From Flavobacteriales bacterium UBA4422 (GTDB taxonomy: Bacteria > Bacteroidota > Bacteroidia > Flavobacteriales_G > Salibacteraceae): a DNA stretch of 64,000 nucleotides. Below, piece after piece: positions 20,101-27,029 of the stretch. The stretch is from contig DGQE01000039.1 of the NCBI GenBank assembly GCA_002389645.1, forward strand, positions 1-64,000, read 5' to 3'. A program made the translations under genes and the position numbers. The notes below the pieces were generated by a model. The model worked only from the letters and a program-made list of their open reading frames with translations, searched no databases and was not told the DNA's origin. How positions within the stretch are numbered: the stretch's first letter is position 1; the number at the start of each line of letters is the position of its first letter.

Positions 20101-22062
20101 CGACCCATTAGAAGCCCAGGCATTAATTGAGTCTACGGTTACTGCAAAGGTTTCTTGAACGAAATTGGCGTTGCATTGAGTCGCAGGTACATTAGCCACG
20201 CCAATTTGAGTTCCAGTTTCAGATAGCACATTTACAAACTCACCCGGAGCCTCAATGTCACCGCGGTAGTTGAAAATAATATTTCCAGGGCCAGTTGCGA
20301 ATGGTGGATTAGAATTGATTGAGTAATTTACGGTAGTACCTACTGTTCCATTAGGGCCAAGATCATTGCTCACTGGGGATGTTCCTGTGAAAATGGCATC
20401 CCCTGCGACATAGTTAATTGATAAGGTTGTGCTTTGAATATCGTTTTCACAATAGCTTCCCAGTGTTGCGCTAATACCTGTCGGATTTGGTATGACTTGA
20501 GTCCCAACAGTGTATGAATACGATTGAGTAGCACCTGAACCGTTTGTTATGGTGACGGCGTATGAACCAGCATTTAGGCTGCCGTAAGGATTGCTTGAAG
20601 AACCAGTATTCCAAGCATACGTGTACGGGCCATTCCCAAATTGAGGGTCAAGGGTAATACTTCCTGTATTAGTTCCAGCACAGGCATCTGTGATTTGAAC
20701 ACCACTTTTCACACGAAGGTTATCAACGGCTCTATCGCCATATTGTGTAATACCATTACTCAATTGACCAATGAAGCGTAACGTAACATGCTGACCATCA
20801 TATGCAGACAGATCTACAGAGTCGGTCAGCCAATTATTTCCGCTAGCACCAACTTGTGTCCAAATTGTATCCGAATCTCCGATGGTCTCGGGTGTTACGT
20901 CTGCGATTAACCACAGTATCCCCATGTCTACAGGGCTTCCACCGCCACCTTGAACGCGCATGTGGTAATCGAAAACCAAATAAGGGAGTTCACTTCCATC
21001 TACATCAAAACATGGACTATTTAATATAGCTTCATCAAAATCATTGAGAAAAGATGCTTCGGTGTATACATAATTTGTTCCCTCGTTTGCCGAAGAAGGA
21101 CCTGTAGTTCCAGTGCCTGTTCCTCCCGAGTTTACAGACCAATCAAAGTCATCATTAATAGTATCATTAAACCAATCGCCTAGTCCAGATTCCCATCCTT
21201 CAGTATAAGAAGATGATGAAATTACTGGAATAGTTCCTGGAACAACAGTGAAATCGATAGCTTGCGAAGTAGCCAATGCGTCAGTCATTGTCATGGTGTA
21301 ACTACCTGTAGCTAAATTGCTAATGCTAGGTGTAGTTTCGCCAGTAGACCATGCATAAGTGTATGGGCCTGTTCCAAAAATAGCTGAAGCTGTCGCTGTA
21401 GCGTGAATACCTGTTGAGCAGTATCCGTTGGTTGCTTCAACTCCTGTGCTCACTACAATATCATCAATGGCTCTATCTCCTTGCCAGTTATTGCCTCTAA
21501 CTGCTCTAAACCTTAGCTGAACGGTTTGTCCTGAATAGGCTGAAAGATCAATAAGGTGTTGAACCCAGACATCACCATTGTTTCCTGAATCCGAAAAAAG
21601 CGTGATCCAGTTCGCCACGCCTGCAGGATTTGTGTTAACATCGAGAAACAAGTATCCCATTCCAACAACTCCATTTGAAGTGAGCATGTGGTTGTAAAAG
21701 CTTATATAGGGAGCAGAGTTCGCGGGGAATGCAAAACATGGACTATTTAGGTTAAATACCTGACCATTAGTAGCTGGCGAACTGACTTCAGTGTAAGCGT
21801 AAAAAGTTCCATCTTGGGCAGTGGAAGGTCCTGTGCTACCGGATGGTGTGCCGTTATTGTCTGTTTGCCATCCTGGGTTAGAGGGTCCAAAAATGGCTGG
21901 AATGTCGCCTGTCCAATGTGGGCTGAAAGTGTTGTTTTCGAAACTTTCTGTAAAAGGGAATGACGTTATTGTAATCGTGCATTGAGCTTGAACTTCGCCT
22001 ACATAAAAGGAGCTTGAAAGAATTAAAACAGCAATGATGAGCTTGGCGTATAAATTCCTCAT
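11164..22062 (-). CDS. Giant SprB-repeat adhesin with T9SS C-terminal sorting domain
   Basis: The protein has 3632 residues. A signal peptide (MRNLYAKLIIAVLILSSSF...VQAQ) precedes two MAM/concanavalin-like domains (about 30-210 and 275-470), each followed by a degenerate SprB-like unit. Next come Ig/PKD-like sequences (about 530-820), then 24 consecutive SprB repeats of about 76 residues (about 825-2650), and about a dozen further SprB or PKD-type units. Each SprB unit follows the plan NVSCNGGNDGSATA, GGTAPYTYAWSNGATT, LAAGTYTVTVTDANGC, ITEP, with a cysteine near each end. The C-terminus (VYPNPNRGLFTIES to RGLYMMIL...IDQRVIIQ) is a type A T9SS sorting signal. In Flavobacterium, SprB is a mobile surface adhesin driven by the gliding motor. 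This is the likely role here, with GldF/GldG encoded 25 kb away. Confidence 0.93.
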   Translation of the reverse strand: MRNLYAKLIIAVLILSSSFYVGEVQAQCTITITSFPFTESFENNTFSPHWTGDIPAIFGPSNPGWQTDNNGTPSGSTGPSTAQDGTFYAYTEVSSPATNGQVFNLNSPCFAFPANSAPYISFYNHMLTSNGVVGMGYLFLDVNTNPAGVANWITLFSDSGNNGDVWVQHLIDLSAYSGQTVQLRFRAVRGNNWQGDRAIDDIVVSTGVEATNGYCSTGIHATATASAIFGTGPYTYAWSTGETTPSISNLATGSYTMTMTDALATSQAIDFTVVPGTIPVISSSSYTEGWESGLGDWFNDTINDDFDWSVNSGGTGTGTTGPSSANEGTNYVYTEASFLNDFDEAILNSPCFDVDGSELPYLVFDYHMRVQGGGGSPVDMGILWLIADVTPETIGDSDTIWTQVGASGNNWLTDSVDLSAYDGQHVTLRFIGQLSNGITQYGDRAVDNLRVKSGVQITDACAGTNTGSITLDPQFGNGPYTYAWNTGSSSNPYGSLNAGSYAVTITNGSGATQSYSYTVGTQVIPNPTGISATLGSYCENDIQSTTLSINYVAGDAIFTGTSPVSNDLGPNGTVGTTVNYSINSNPPFATGPGNIIFNYRGDIEAPGEFVNVLSETGTQIGVANVPATQCNANFVQETFAVTVDSINAWASNGSIDFTGSPFGMTRYCGSGPNRFSQEGQVTITYPYSTNKPYWFANSCDNVIANAVDSGFVVTLSPATTTTYFVRYYNSFCQTWGACQSITITVNPKPTISVSPPNPSYCSTPTALTASGTSTYTWSPGTGLNTTSGATVLASPSVTTNYQVIGTDANTCSDTTNVTVTVTAGPSVSINSTNPTCNGGATGTATAIASGGTGAYTYLWSNGATAASISGLSAGTYTVTVDDGTTCTAVQSTIITDPAPLSITIAGNNIGCSGFNSGSAFAFVTGGTPAYTYAWSNGATTNVAFALAAGTYTVTVTDANGCTNTESVTITQPAAPLTSSITNSTNVSCLGGNDGSATAAGAGGTPAYSYAWSSGANTATASNLAAGTYICTVSDINGCVSVAIATITQPATAVTAAVTGSTNVTCNGGNDGSATAFGSGGTGAITYTWSNGATTATATGLTVGTYTVTATDANGCTDTDNVTITEPAVITATFISTNVSCNGGNDGTIAASGSGGNGGPYTYLWSTGSTSASINGLTAGTYSVTITDNLGCTGIETQAITEPALLVASITLGNNVSCNGANDGSATASATGGTTAYSFAWSNGATTAAVTSLAAGTYTVTVTDANLCTDTETITITEPTPVIAATALNNNVSCFGGNDGSATASASGGSAPYTFAWSNGGNTATVSNLIAGTFTVTATDANGCDDTETITITEPATAVTAAIALGNNVSCAGGTDGAATASASGGTAPYTFAWSNGATTANATGLAAGTYTVTATDANGCDDTETITITEPAPLVASITLGSNVSCNGGNDGSATASASGGTTAYSFAWSNGATTATVTSLAAGTYTVTVTDANLCDDTETITITEPAVLAAAIALGSNVSCNGGNDGSATASAAGGTTAYSFAWSNGATTAAVTGLAAGTYTVTVTDANLCTDTESITITEPTPLVASILSSSNISCFGLFDGSTTASASGGTAPYTYSWSSGASTATASGLGAGVHTVTITDANGCTDSESVTITQPPLLVASTVLVNNVSCNGGSDGSATVSGVGGTLPYTYSWPLGDTSSTVSNLSAGTQIATVTDANGCSDTSSITISEPAVLVASAAMTLQVSCNGGNDGSATASATGGTMAYSFAWSNGDLTAIATNLSAGNYTVTITDANGCSDTASVTITEPLPITLVTTTSNVLCFGAANGTVSVVASGGTAPYTYLWSTGNTLSTATNLSPGTYGITVTDANGCTENSTATITQPTQLIATAVVDSNVSCNSGTNGQASASGAGGTAPYTFSWSNGDLDSLAENLSAGTFTVTITDFNGCIDTSSIIITEPTMLVLSSTVANNVSCFGGIDGSASVNATGGTSPYTYLWSNGSTNTNLTNLAAGTIAVTVTDANGCIDTTSILISEPALLIASTAVTTNVSCNGGNDGAASALGVGGTMPYTYAWSNGATTASITGLSAGTYTVTITDANGCTDDEPVTITEPTILVGSAALINNVSCNGGNDGSVFAIGSGGTAPYTYSWSNGATGDTISSLSIGSYIVTITDFNNCEDTASITITEPAALVASASALNNALCSGSASGIALATETGGTAPYTYAWSNTTTMDTAINLAAGTYTVTITDANGCFDSASVTIVEPSNVVANGILISDAACNGSSTGSAEGDPTGGTAPYTYLWNNGAGTDTINNLSAGSYFLTVTDANGCTGFDTVNISEPALLVIAVDSINDVSCNAGNDGFITTSTSGGTAPYSYLWNNTATTDSISGLGAGSYTVTVTDANGCTASINPIVQEPSVLNSSILISDVNCNGGNDGYAIASGNGGTAPYLYSWSTGSAIDSTGTLSIGSCIVTITDDNGCTVIDTAVINEPAILVSSIVSTDSVNCAGDSTGSAIAGAVGGTSPYTYFWTSPIGTANDSLLSSIPTGLYSVIITDANGCTDTADAQVDEYPAIALTIDSTLDVTCAGGNDGYASVVATGGAGGYTYLWTNGATGMSTDTLMAGSQCVTVTDANGCSETICATLNETFSLPVVDLGNDTLLCDTIFTITSSNAVSYAWNTLENTQSINVQTAGTYTVTVTDSNGCENSDNIVVNFNPYLNFDITTDSTLCASATGSASIVNLTGGGGYIVNWSNGQNGGITASGLSYGPYSVSVTDANGCQATESFFIYNNTDLEFALSANDVSCFGANDGQATVTILDGTAPFTYNWSNGTTNDTASNLMGGTYSVTVSDSNGCEVIDSVAISEPDQVTYNIVSSDANCGANDGFAAVTNVSPAGIYSYAWNDPSSQTTDTASALGAGVYQVTITAVNGCADSSTAIVSNINAPTLAMSAIDETCEGSGNGSAIVDATSTSPLTYMWSDALMQTTDTASALGAGLYFVTVTDAFGCIGIDTVTVNTLSPLPMPNLVSDSLVCESSFDLTPGAGFTSYLWSDGSNGDTLNITASGIYSVTVTNAGGCENVDSVDITLSSPIAFTSTINNSSCSQNTGSITLVTSGGTGSIEYNWSTGDTLTFIDSVGAGNYLVTISDSVGCSVEADFDVDNINAPVVTISTTDLSCFEDNSGTASSAIAGGTAPFAYAWSNGSIGSSVNGLAAGNYDLTVVDDSGCVVVETFTIAEPNEINITISFVQPTCGDTNGSAIATVTNSQGPIASYLWDDPSNTAIADLDPIPAGFYTVTVVDSAGCQAEENVAINNLGAAILAASATDNNCSNENTAFATVTAIGGAPFTYEWSDALSQSSDTAFNLFNGTYAVSVTGTAGCIAVDVVTIGSSFDAPVVELGNNLNACIGSEVILTAGGGYTSYLWTTGATTPSIVATLSQTYALTVGNAAGCFNSDTISVQFVTQPIVDLGPDTIVCIDDFSPTVTLDAGEGFNFYEWSTNDTTQTIDVSTGGLYAVSASEFTGCAGSDQIIVVFDTCVNVNVDDLMNTAPSIAVYPNPNRGLFTIESTGLPLGDYQIRIMNASGQSVLNKQMRITGTAANLTEMDLQTSARGLYMMILEGESVRIDQRVIIQ
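14120..19590 (-). repeat. Array of 24 tandem SprB units, period about 228 bp
   Basis: The adhesin gene contains 24 in-frame units of 75-79 codons without spacers. Units 6 to 10 in protein order (about 17,310-18,460) are the most alike. Unit 6 (around 18,240-18,460) and unit 10 (around 17,320-17,540), four periods apart, are nearly the same over long stretches of DNA and share the variant DANLCTDTE. Outer units have diverged. This pattern points to recent local amplification or gene conversion in the middle of the array. Confidence 0.9.
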
Positions 22063-22109
22063 ATAATTAATTAGGTTGGTTTAACAATTCGATGTTAATG
22101 AAAAACTAT

Positions 22110-22139
22110 CGAAGGTATTGCGTAGAACGTAAATGACAA
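22110..22139 (-). promoter_or_regulatory. Promoter of the giant adhesin gene
   Basis: On the minus strand TTG (22139-22137) is followed by exactly 19 nt and then TACCTTCG (22117-22110), one mismatch from TAnnTTTG. The predicted start of transcription is about 40 nt before the ATG at 22062. Confidence 0.55.
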
Positions 22140-22335
22140 CCTAAGGGTTGGCTAGTAATTAAAAAATGTAGATGAATACATCATTATTTTCGATGAATGC
22201 ATTGTTTTACAGGTATTCATTACCATGATTAAATAAAAATATTTAGAAAATGTTTTACGATGGATAATAGTCGCATATTTGCACCCGCATTAGTCGACCA
22301 GTTTTCGCAACGAAAAGATTAAACTTAATATATAG

Positions 22336-23019
22336 ATGGCAACACGCATAAGACTACAACGTCACGGTAAGAAAGGAAAACCATTTTTTCACATCGTAGT
22401 AGCAGACACAAGAGCAAAGAGAGACGGACGTTTCATCGAGAAGCTCGGAGTATACAATCCAAACACAGATCCAGCAACCATTGACCTAGATTTCGACAGA
22501 ACGTTAGCTTGGGTGCAAAAAGGTGCTCAGCCATCAGATACGGCTCGTGCTATTTTGAAGTATCAAGGAGTAATGATGAAGGATCACCTTATTCGAGGTA
22601 TCGCAAAAGGTGCATTGACAGAGGAGCAAGTTGAAGCGAAGTTTAGCAAGTGGTTAGAAGATAAGACTGCTTTGATTGACTCAAAGAAAGGTCGCTTAAA
22701 TAAAGCCAAGGAAGAAGCTAGGAATGCAGCACTAGCAGCTGAAAAAGCTGTTAACGATGCTCGTTCGGCAGCTTTATCTGCAGCTGAAGAAGCTGCCAAT
22801 GCTGTTGAAGAGACAGTTGAAGCTGTCGCTGATTCTGCAGAAGAGGTTGTAGCAGATGCTACTGATACGGTAGCTGAAGTTGCTGAAAAAGTAGAGGAAG
22901 CAGCAGCTCCGAAAGAGGAAGAGGCTCCAAAAGAAGAAGCACCTAAAGAGGAAGAGGCGAAGGCTGAAGCTCCAAAAGAAGAGGAAGCTCCAAAAGAAGA
23001 AGAGAAGAAAGAAGATTGA
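22336..23019 (+). CDS. rpsP: 30S ribosomal protein S16 with long acidic/Ala-rich tail
   Basis: The first 80 residues are canonical S16: ATRIRLQRHGKKGKPFFHIV, VADTRAKRDGRFIEKLGVYNP, LDFDRTLAWVQKGAQPSDTA. S16 is an early-binding protein of the small subunit body. The chain then continues to 227 residues, well beyond the 80-180 usual for the family. Residues about 85-130 form a lysine-rich segment, about 130-200 an alanine/glutamate helix-former (EEARNAALAAEKAVNDARSA), and the end is a low-complexity run of PKEEE units. Long S16 tails are known in Bacteroidota, but this one is large. It is the first gene of an rpsP-rimM unit, with a hairpin between the two. Confidence 0.96.
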   Translation: MATRIRLQRHGKKGKPFFHIVVADTRAKRDGRFIEKLGVYNPNTDPATIDLDFDRTLAWVQKGAQPSDTARAILKYQGVMMKDHLIRGIAKGALTEEQVEAKFSKWLEDKTALIDSKKGRLNKAKEEARNAALAAEKAVNDARSAALSAAEEAANAVEETVEAVADSAEEVVADATDTVAEVAEKVEEAAAPKEEEAPKEEAPKEEEAKAEAPKEEEAPKEEEKKED

Positions 23020-23040
23020 TTTTCTTAAACTATAAATTTG

Positions 23041-23073
23041 AAACCCTGGCTGTTGAGGTCAGGGTTTTTTTGT
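23041..23073 (+). terminator. Hairpin terminator or attenuator between rpsP and rimM
   Basis: AAACCCTG (23041-23048) pairs perfectly with CAGGGTTT (23060-23067) and is followed by a T-run to 23071. It lies only 6 nt before the rimM ATG (23077), so it would reduce rimM expression relative to the ribosomal protein. Confidence 0.75.
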
Positions 23074-23076
23074 GAT

Positions 23077-23574
23077 ATGAATTTTATAGAAATAGGTGCT
23101 ATTGTTAAACCTCACGGTTTAAAAGGTCAGCTGGTTTTATTTGTAGAGGACGTGTATGCTGGCGTGGTTCAGCATTTCACCAGCTTATACCTTGAACAGT
23201 TCTCATCCAAGGTTCCCTATAAGGTTTTAGAAATTAGCCGCCTATCCAATGGCACATTTAAAGTGGAATTGGCTGGTGTTGATTCTATTGAGCCTGCCAA
23301 TGCGCTGCGGAAAGTGAAGGTTTTTCAAGAGGAATCCAAACTACCTAAAAGTCAATCTATTGATTGGGAAGGTTTCAATGTTTATGATGCTGATGGTTCT
23401 GCCATTGGCACTGTGGAAGAGGTGATCGAGAACAACATGCAGCTTATTCTAGTAGTTGTCAATGATCAAGAGGATGAGTTTATGATTCCGCTTGCAGAAG
23501 AGTTCATTGTTGGTTTTAGCGAACAGGACAATACGCTCGAACTCAACCTTCCCGAAGGGTTGTTAGACTTATAA
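23077..23574 (+). CDS. rimM: Ribosome maturation factor RimM
   Basis: The protein has 165 residues. The N-terminal RimM domain starts MNFIEIGAIVKPHGLKGQ, the diagnostic G-x-I-x-K-x-H-G-L-x-G motif. The C-terminal PRC-barrel domain includes GFNVYDADGSAIGTVEEV and DEFMIPLAEEFIV. RimM binds S19 and assists maturation of the 30S head. The ATG at 23077 is chosen over an upstream in-frame TTG at 23038, which lies inside the hairpin region. It follows rpsP as in many bacteria; the usual trmD is not next, and the following gene is on the other strand. Confidence 0.95.
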   Translation: MNFIEIGAIVKPHGLKGQLVLFVEDVYAGVVQHFTSLYLEQFSSKVPYKVLEISRLSNGTFKVELAGVDSIEPANALRKVKVFQEESKLPKSQSIDWEGFNVYDADGSAIGTVEEVIENNMQLILVVVNDQEDEFMIPLAEEFIVGFSEQDNTLELNLPEGLLDL

Positions 23575-23593
23575 TAACAAGAGAATTTCAGAA

Positions 23594-23947
23594 TTAAGAC
23601 TCGCCTTCGTTTGAAGCATCTCCTAACTGATCAAAGCTGATATCAGTGAATTGATTGTTGAGCTTTGATTCTAGTTCATTGCTTTGCTCTTTGTTTAATT
23701 CAATCACTTTCTTAAAAGACTCGCCTAAGGCATCAGAGAATTTCTCAAAGTCTTCTTTGTATAAAAAGAGTTTGTGCTTTTGATAGCTTACTGAACCATC
23801 ATCATTGAAGCGTTTCTTGCTTTCTGTAATGGTTAAATAATAGTCTTTGTTTTTGGTAGACCTTACATCGAAAAAGTATGTTCTTTTTCCTGCTCTAACC
23901 GCATTTGCGTAGATCTCTTCTCGTTCTTTTGCTTCATTTTCTTCCAT
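23594..23947 (-). CDS. PUR-domain nucleic-acid-binding protein (DUF3276)
   Basis: The protein has 117 residues. It matches the bacterial PUR-alpha-like family: AGKRTYFFDVRSTKNKDYYL, then ITESKKRFNDDGSVSYQKHK and LFLYKEDFEKFSDAL. The fold is a beta-beta-beta-beta-alpha unit that dimerises and binds single-stranded nucleic acid. The N-terminus (MEENEAKEREEIYA) and C-terminus are acidic. It is cytoplasmic and monocistronic here, convergent with rimM. Physiological targets in Bacteroidota are not established. Confidence 0.88.
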   Translation of the reverse strand: MEENEAKEREEIYANAVRAGKRTYFFDVRSTKNKDYYLTITESKKRFNDDGSVSYQKHKLFLYKEDFEKFSDALGESFKKVIELNKEQSNELESKLNNQFTDISFDQLGDASNEGES

Positions 23948-23988
23948 TCCTCATTCAGTTTATGCGCTGCGTAAGCTACCGTCTGAGA

Positions 23989-23996
23989 CAAATCTA
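23989..23996 (-). promoter_or_regulatory. -7 element for the PUR-domain gene
   Basis: TAGATTTG on the minus strand matches TAnnTTTG exactly and lies about 40 nt before the ATG at 23947. Confidence 0.45.
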
Positions 23997-24019
23997 AAAA
24001 AATATTGATCTAAAAAAAT

Positions 24020-25816
24020 TTATTCTGGAGATTGGATTGTTTCCAGCTGCTGTTGCTCGTTCACTTCGAAATAAGCGCCTTTTTTAGAGAGTAATTCATC
24101 GTGACTTCCTTGTTCTAAAATGGCTCCATCTTCTAAAACGATGATGTTGTTGCAATGCTTGACAGAAGATACACGATGGCTAATAATAACAGTTGTTTTG
24201 CCCGCCATCAATGGTTTGAGGTTGTTCAGTATTTTCTCTTCTGTTTCAGTATCAACCGCTGAAAGACAATCATCAAAAATTAGAATTTTAGGCTCTTTGA
24301 TAATCGCACGGGCTATGGATATGCGCTGTTTTTGTCCACCAGAAAGTGTGATGCCGCGTTCGCCAACTTTTGTTTCGTATCCTTTAGGAAATCCTTCTAT
24401 ATTTTCTGCCACATGTGCATTCATGGCAGCCTTACTGACCGCATCAACATTCTCATCAGCGATGGACGTGCTAAAGGAAATGTTGTTACTAATGGTATCT
24501 GAAAATAAGAATACTTCTTGTGGCACATAGCCGATTGAGCTGCGGTAGGCATCTAAGTTTATGTTCTCGATGTTTTCGCCATCAACGAGCACTTTTCCTG
24601 AGTCGGCATCATATAAGCGGCAGATCAAGTTGGCTAGCGTAGATTTACCCGAACCCGTATGACCAAGAATAGCTAAGCTTTCTCCAGGATTTACCGTGAA
24701 TGAAATCTCATTCAATGCCTGAACACCACTTTCTGGATACTTAAATGAAACATTCTTAAACTCAAGATTACCTTTTGGTTCATATTGCTCTTGGCTGTTA
24801 TTTAAGATATCAATGTCAGCCAATAAAAATTCATTGATTCTTTTTTGACTTGCAGCAGCTCTTTGCACTAATGATGTTACCCAACCTACTGATGCAACTG
24901 GCCAAGTAAGCATATTCACATATATTACAAACTCTGCAATATTGCCTGGAGAGATTTTTCCTTGCATGGTCAATTGACCTCCTATATATATCGTAAGAAT
25001 TGTGGACAATCCGATGAGAAGGATCATTGCCGGCATAAAGAGCGCATTCACTTTAACCAACCCTAAATTGGTAGACTTATAATCGTTGCAATGCTCTGAG
25101 AATTCATGTTCTTTTTCTTCCAGTCGGTTATATGCCTTCATCACGCGAATACCACTAAAAGCTTCTTGAACAAAAGAAGATAAATCGCTGAGTTTCTCTT
25201 GAACTGCCTCGCTGCGTTTATTAATCTCACGACTCACCCAGTAAATAAGAACAGACAGAATAGGCAGGGGAGTCAAAACATAAGCTGTTAGCGTTGGGTT
25301 GACATTCCACATGGTGAAGATTACCATCACAAAAAGAACAATCAGGTTGATGGTATACATAATAGCTGGTCCAACATACATTCGCACTCTGCTAACATCT
25401 TCACTCATCCGATTCATTAAGTCACCCACCTTATTGCTTTTGTAAAATGCCATGTGCAGGCGCTGATATTTATCGAAAATCTCATTCTTCATGTCAAACT
25501 CAATATGCCGGCTCATTACGATGATGGTTTGACGCATTAAGTACATGAAAAAGCCTTTTAAGATGGATAATGAAATCACCAAAACAGAAAACAGAAGAAT
25601 GGCCTGGGTTAAAATTTCTTTGTATGAAGTGGAAAACTCTGGAGTATTGAAAGCAGGATAAACACTAAGTGTATCTTGCACAAAATCAATAGCATATCGG
25701 ATGACTTGAGCTGGGAAAATTGCGAAAAGATTGGATATCGCTACGAACACAATCCCTCCTAAAAGGTGTGTTTTATAGTGACCAAAATGCTTATTTAAGT
25801 ATGCTAATTCTTTCAT
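24020..25816 (-). CDS. MsbA-like ABC exporter (fused permease and ATPase)
   Basis: The protein has 598 residues, a half-transporter expected to work as a homodimer in the inner membrane. The N-terminal half has six membrane segments (first HLLGGIVFVAISNLFAIF, then ILLFSVLVISLSILKGFF). The ATPase half has Walker A GHTGSGKST (about 385), Q-loop YVPQEVFLFSD, signature LSGGQKQRISIARA (about 490), Walker B ILIFDDCLSAVD and H-loop IISHRVS. The aspartate normally followed by Glu in Walker B is followed here by Asp-Cys (DDC), as in some exporters of the MdlB type. Lipid or drug export is likely, but the substrate is not shown. It diverges from the leucine dehydrogenase gene. Confidence 0.92.
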   Translation of the reverse strand: MKELAYLNKHFGHYKTHLLGGIVFVAISNLFAIFPAQVIRYAIDFVQDTLSVYPAFNTPEFSTSYKEILTQAILLFSVLVISLSILKGFFMYLMRQTIIVMSRHIEFDMKNEIFDKYQRLHMAFYKSNKVGDLMNRMSEDVSRVRMYVGPAIMYTINLIVLFVMVIFTMWNVNPTLTAYVLTPLPILSVLIYWVSREINKRSEAVQEKLSDLSSFVQEAFSGIRVMKAYNRLEEKEHEFSEHCNDYKSTNLGLVKVNALFMPAMILLIGLSTILTIYIGGQLTMQGKISPGNIAEFVIYVNMLTWPVASVGWVTSLVQRAAASQKRINEFLLADIDILNNSQEQYEPKGNLEFKNVSFKYPESGVQALNEISFTVNPGESLAILGHTGSGKSTLANLICRLYDADSGKVLVDGENIENINLDAYRSSIGYVPQEVFLFSDTISNNISFSTSIADENVDAVSKAAMNAHVAENIEGFPKGYETKVGERGITLSGGQKQRISIARAIIKEPKILIFDDCLSAVDTETEEKILNNLKPLMAGKTTVIISHRVSSVKHCNNIIVLEDGAILEQGSHDELLSKKGAYFEVNEQQQLETIQSPE

Positions 25817-25838
25817 TCTTATTGGTGGTCATCTGTGC

Positions 25839-25868
25839 TTGTAAGCTTTCTGAATAAACTTACATTTG
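25839..25868 (+). promoter_or_regulatory. Promoter of leucine dehydrogenase/nusB
   Basis: TTG (25839-25841), then 19 nt, then TACATTTG (25861-25868) is a full match to the Bacteroidota vegetative promoter. The -7 element lies 72 nt before the start codon at 25941. Confidence 0.65.
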
Positions 25869-25887
25869 CCCCCTGCTGATAAGGTCG

Positions 25888-25895
25888 CAAATGTA
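25888..25895 (-). promoter_or_regulatory. -7 element of the ABC exporter promoter
   Basis: TACATTTG on the minus strand, 71 nt before the ATG at 25816. It faces the plus-strand promoter at 25839-25868, so the two transcripts would start within a few bases of each other and overlap head-on. Confidence 0.5.
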
Positions 25896-25940
25896 GTCGA
25901 TCACATTACAGACATTTATAACAGGTTCTTTTAAATTTAG

Positions 25941-27029
25941 TTGAAAGTGAATAATCAATCTTCATCTCCTCTTGTTCAAATGGAGACCATGGGTCACGAG
26001 CAAGTATTATTTTGTAACGATCCATCCACAGGGTTAAAGGCAATTATAGGTATTCACAATACAGTTTTAGGTTCGGCATTAGGCGGTACTAGAATGTGGT
26101 CGTACTCTTCTGAAGCTGATGCATTAACAGATGTATTAAGATTGTCGCGCGGAATGACATACAAAGCTGCTATTTCAGGTTTGAACCTTGGTGGTGGAAA
26201 AGCAGTAATCATTGGAGATTCTAGAAAGATTAAGGACGAAGCGTTAATGAGACGTTTCGGACTTTTCGTTGAGTCTCTTGGTGGAAAATACATTACTGCT
26301 GAAGATGTGGGAATGACCACCAAAGACATGGAATACATTCATATGGAAACCGACCACGTAGTCGGCATACCTGAGACATTAGGTGGAGGAGGAGATCCGT
26401 CTCCTGTTACTGCCTATGGCGTTTATATGGGGATGAAAGCTTCAGCTAAAAAACTATATGGAGGTGAAAACCTAGGCGGCAAGCAAATTTTGGTTCAAGG
26501 TGCGGGCAACGTAGGCGGATATTTGGTGGACCATTTGGTGAAAGAAGGCGCTAATGTGATGATCGCAGATATCTATGAAGACAACATTAAAAAGGTTGTA
26601 GACCGCAATCCTAGCGTAATGGTGGTAGATGCCGGTGATGTGTTTGCTCAAGAAATGGACATTTATGCTCCATGTGCTTTGGGTGCCACCATAAATGATG
26701 AGTCTATTGCTAGAATGAAGTGCAAGATTATTGCTGGAGCCGCCAATAATCAGTTGGCAAATGAAGCTCAACATGGACAAATGCTATTAGAGAAAGGAAT
26801 CGTTTACGCCCCAGACTTTTTGATCAACGCAGGTGGTCTAATCAATTGTTACAGTGAACTTGAAGGATACAATCGTGAAAGAGCTATGGATCAGGCAGAG
26901 CAAATATTTGACACTACAATGACCGTGTTAAACAAGTCTGAAAAAGAAGGAAAACCAACCTATCAAATTGCCAATCAAATGGCTGAAGATAGAATCAATA
27001 AAATCGCGCAAATACACAGAAGCCTTTAA
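25941..27029 (+). CDS. Leucine dehydrogenase (Glu/Leu/Phe/Val dehydrogenase family)
   Basis: NAD-dependent oxidative deamination of leucine and other branched-chain amino acids to 2-keto acids, feeding branched fatty-acid precursors. The protein has 362 residues. Family motifs: MGHEQVLFCNDPSTGLKAI, LGSALGGTRMW, the catalytic-lysine motif LNLGGGKAVI, TAEDVGMT, and a Rossmann-fold VQGAGNVGGYL at about 175-190 for NAD. Start TTG at 25941 reproduces the usual spacing of about 13 residues before MxxMGHEQ; GTG 25947 and ATG 25980 are alternatives. The stop codon overlaps the nusB start by one base (TAATG), indicating translational coupling. Confidence 0.9.
   Translation: MKVNNQSSSPLVQMETMGHEQVLFCNDPSTGLKAIIGIHNTVLGSALGGTRMWSYSSEADALTDVLRLSRGMTYKAAISGLNLGGGKAVIIGDSRKIKDEALMRRFGLFVESLGGKYITAEDVGMTTKDMEYIHMETDHVVGIPETLGGGGDPSPVTAYGVYMGMKASAKKLYGGENLGGKQILVQGAGNVGGYLVDHLVKEGANVMIADIYEDNIKKVVDRNPSVMVVDAGDVFAQEMDIYAPCALGATINDESIARMKCKIIAGAANNQLANEAQHGQMLLEKGIVYAPDFLINAGGLINCYSELEGYNRERAMDQAEQIFDTTMTVLNKSEKEGKPTYQIANQMAEDRINKIAQIHRSL

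Noticed and set aside
23038..23076. Upstream TTG start for rimM
   Set aside because: The extra residues are encoded by the hairpin and do not match RimM.
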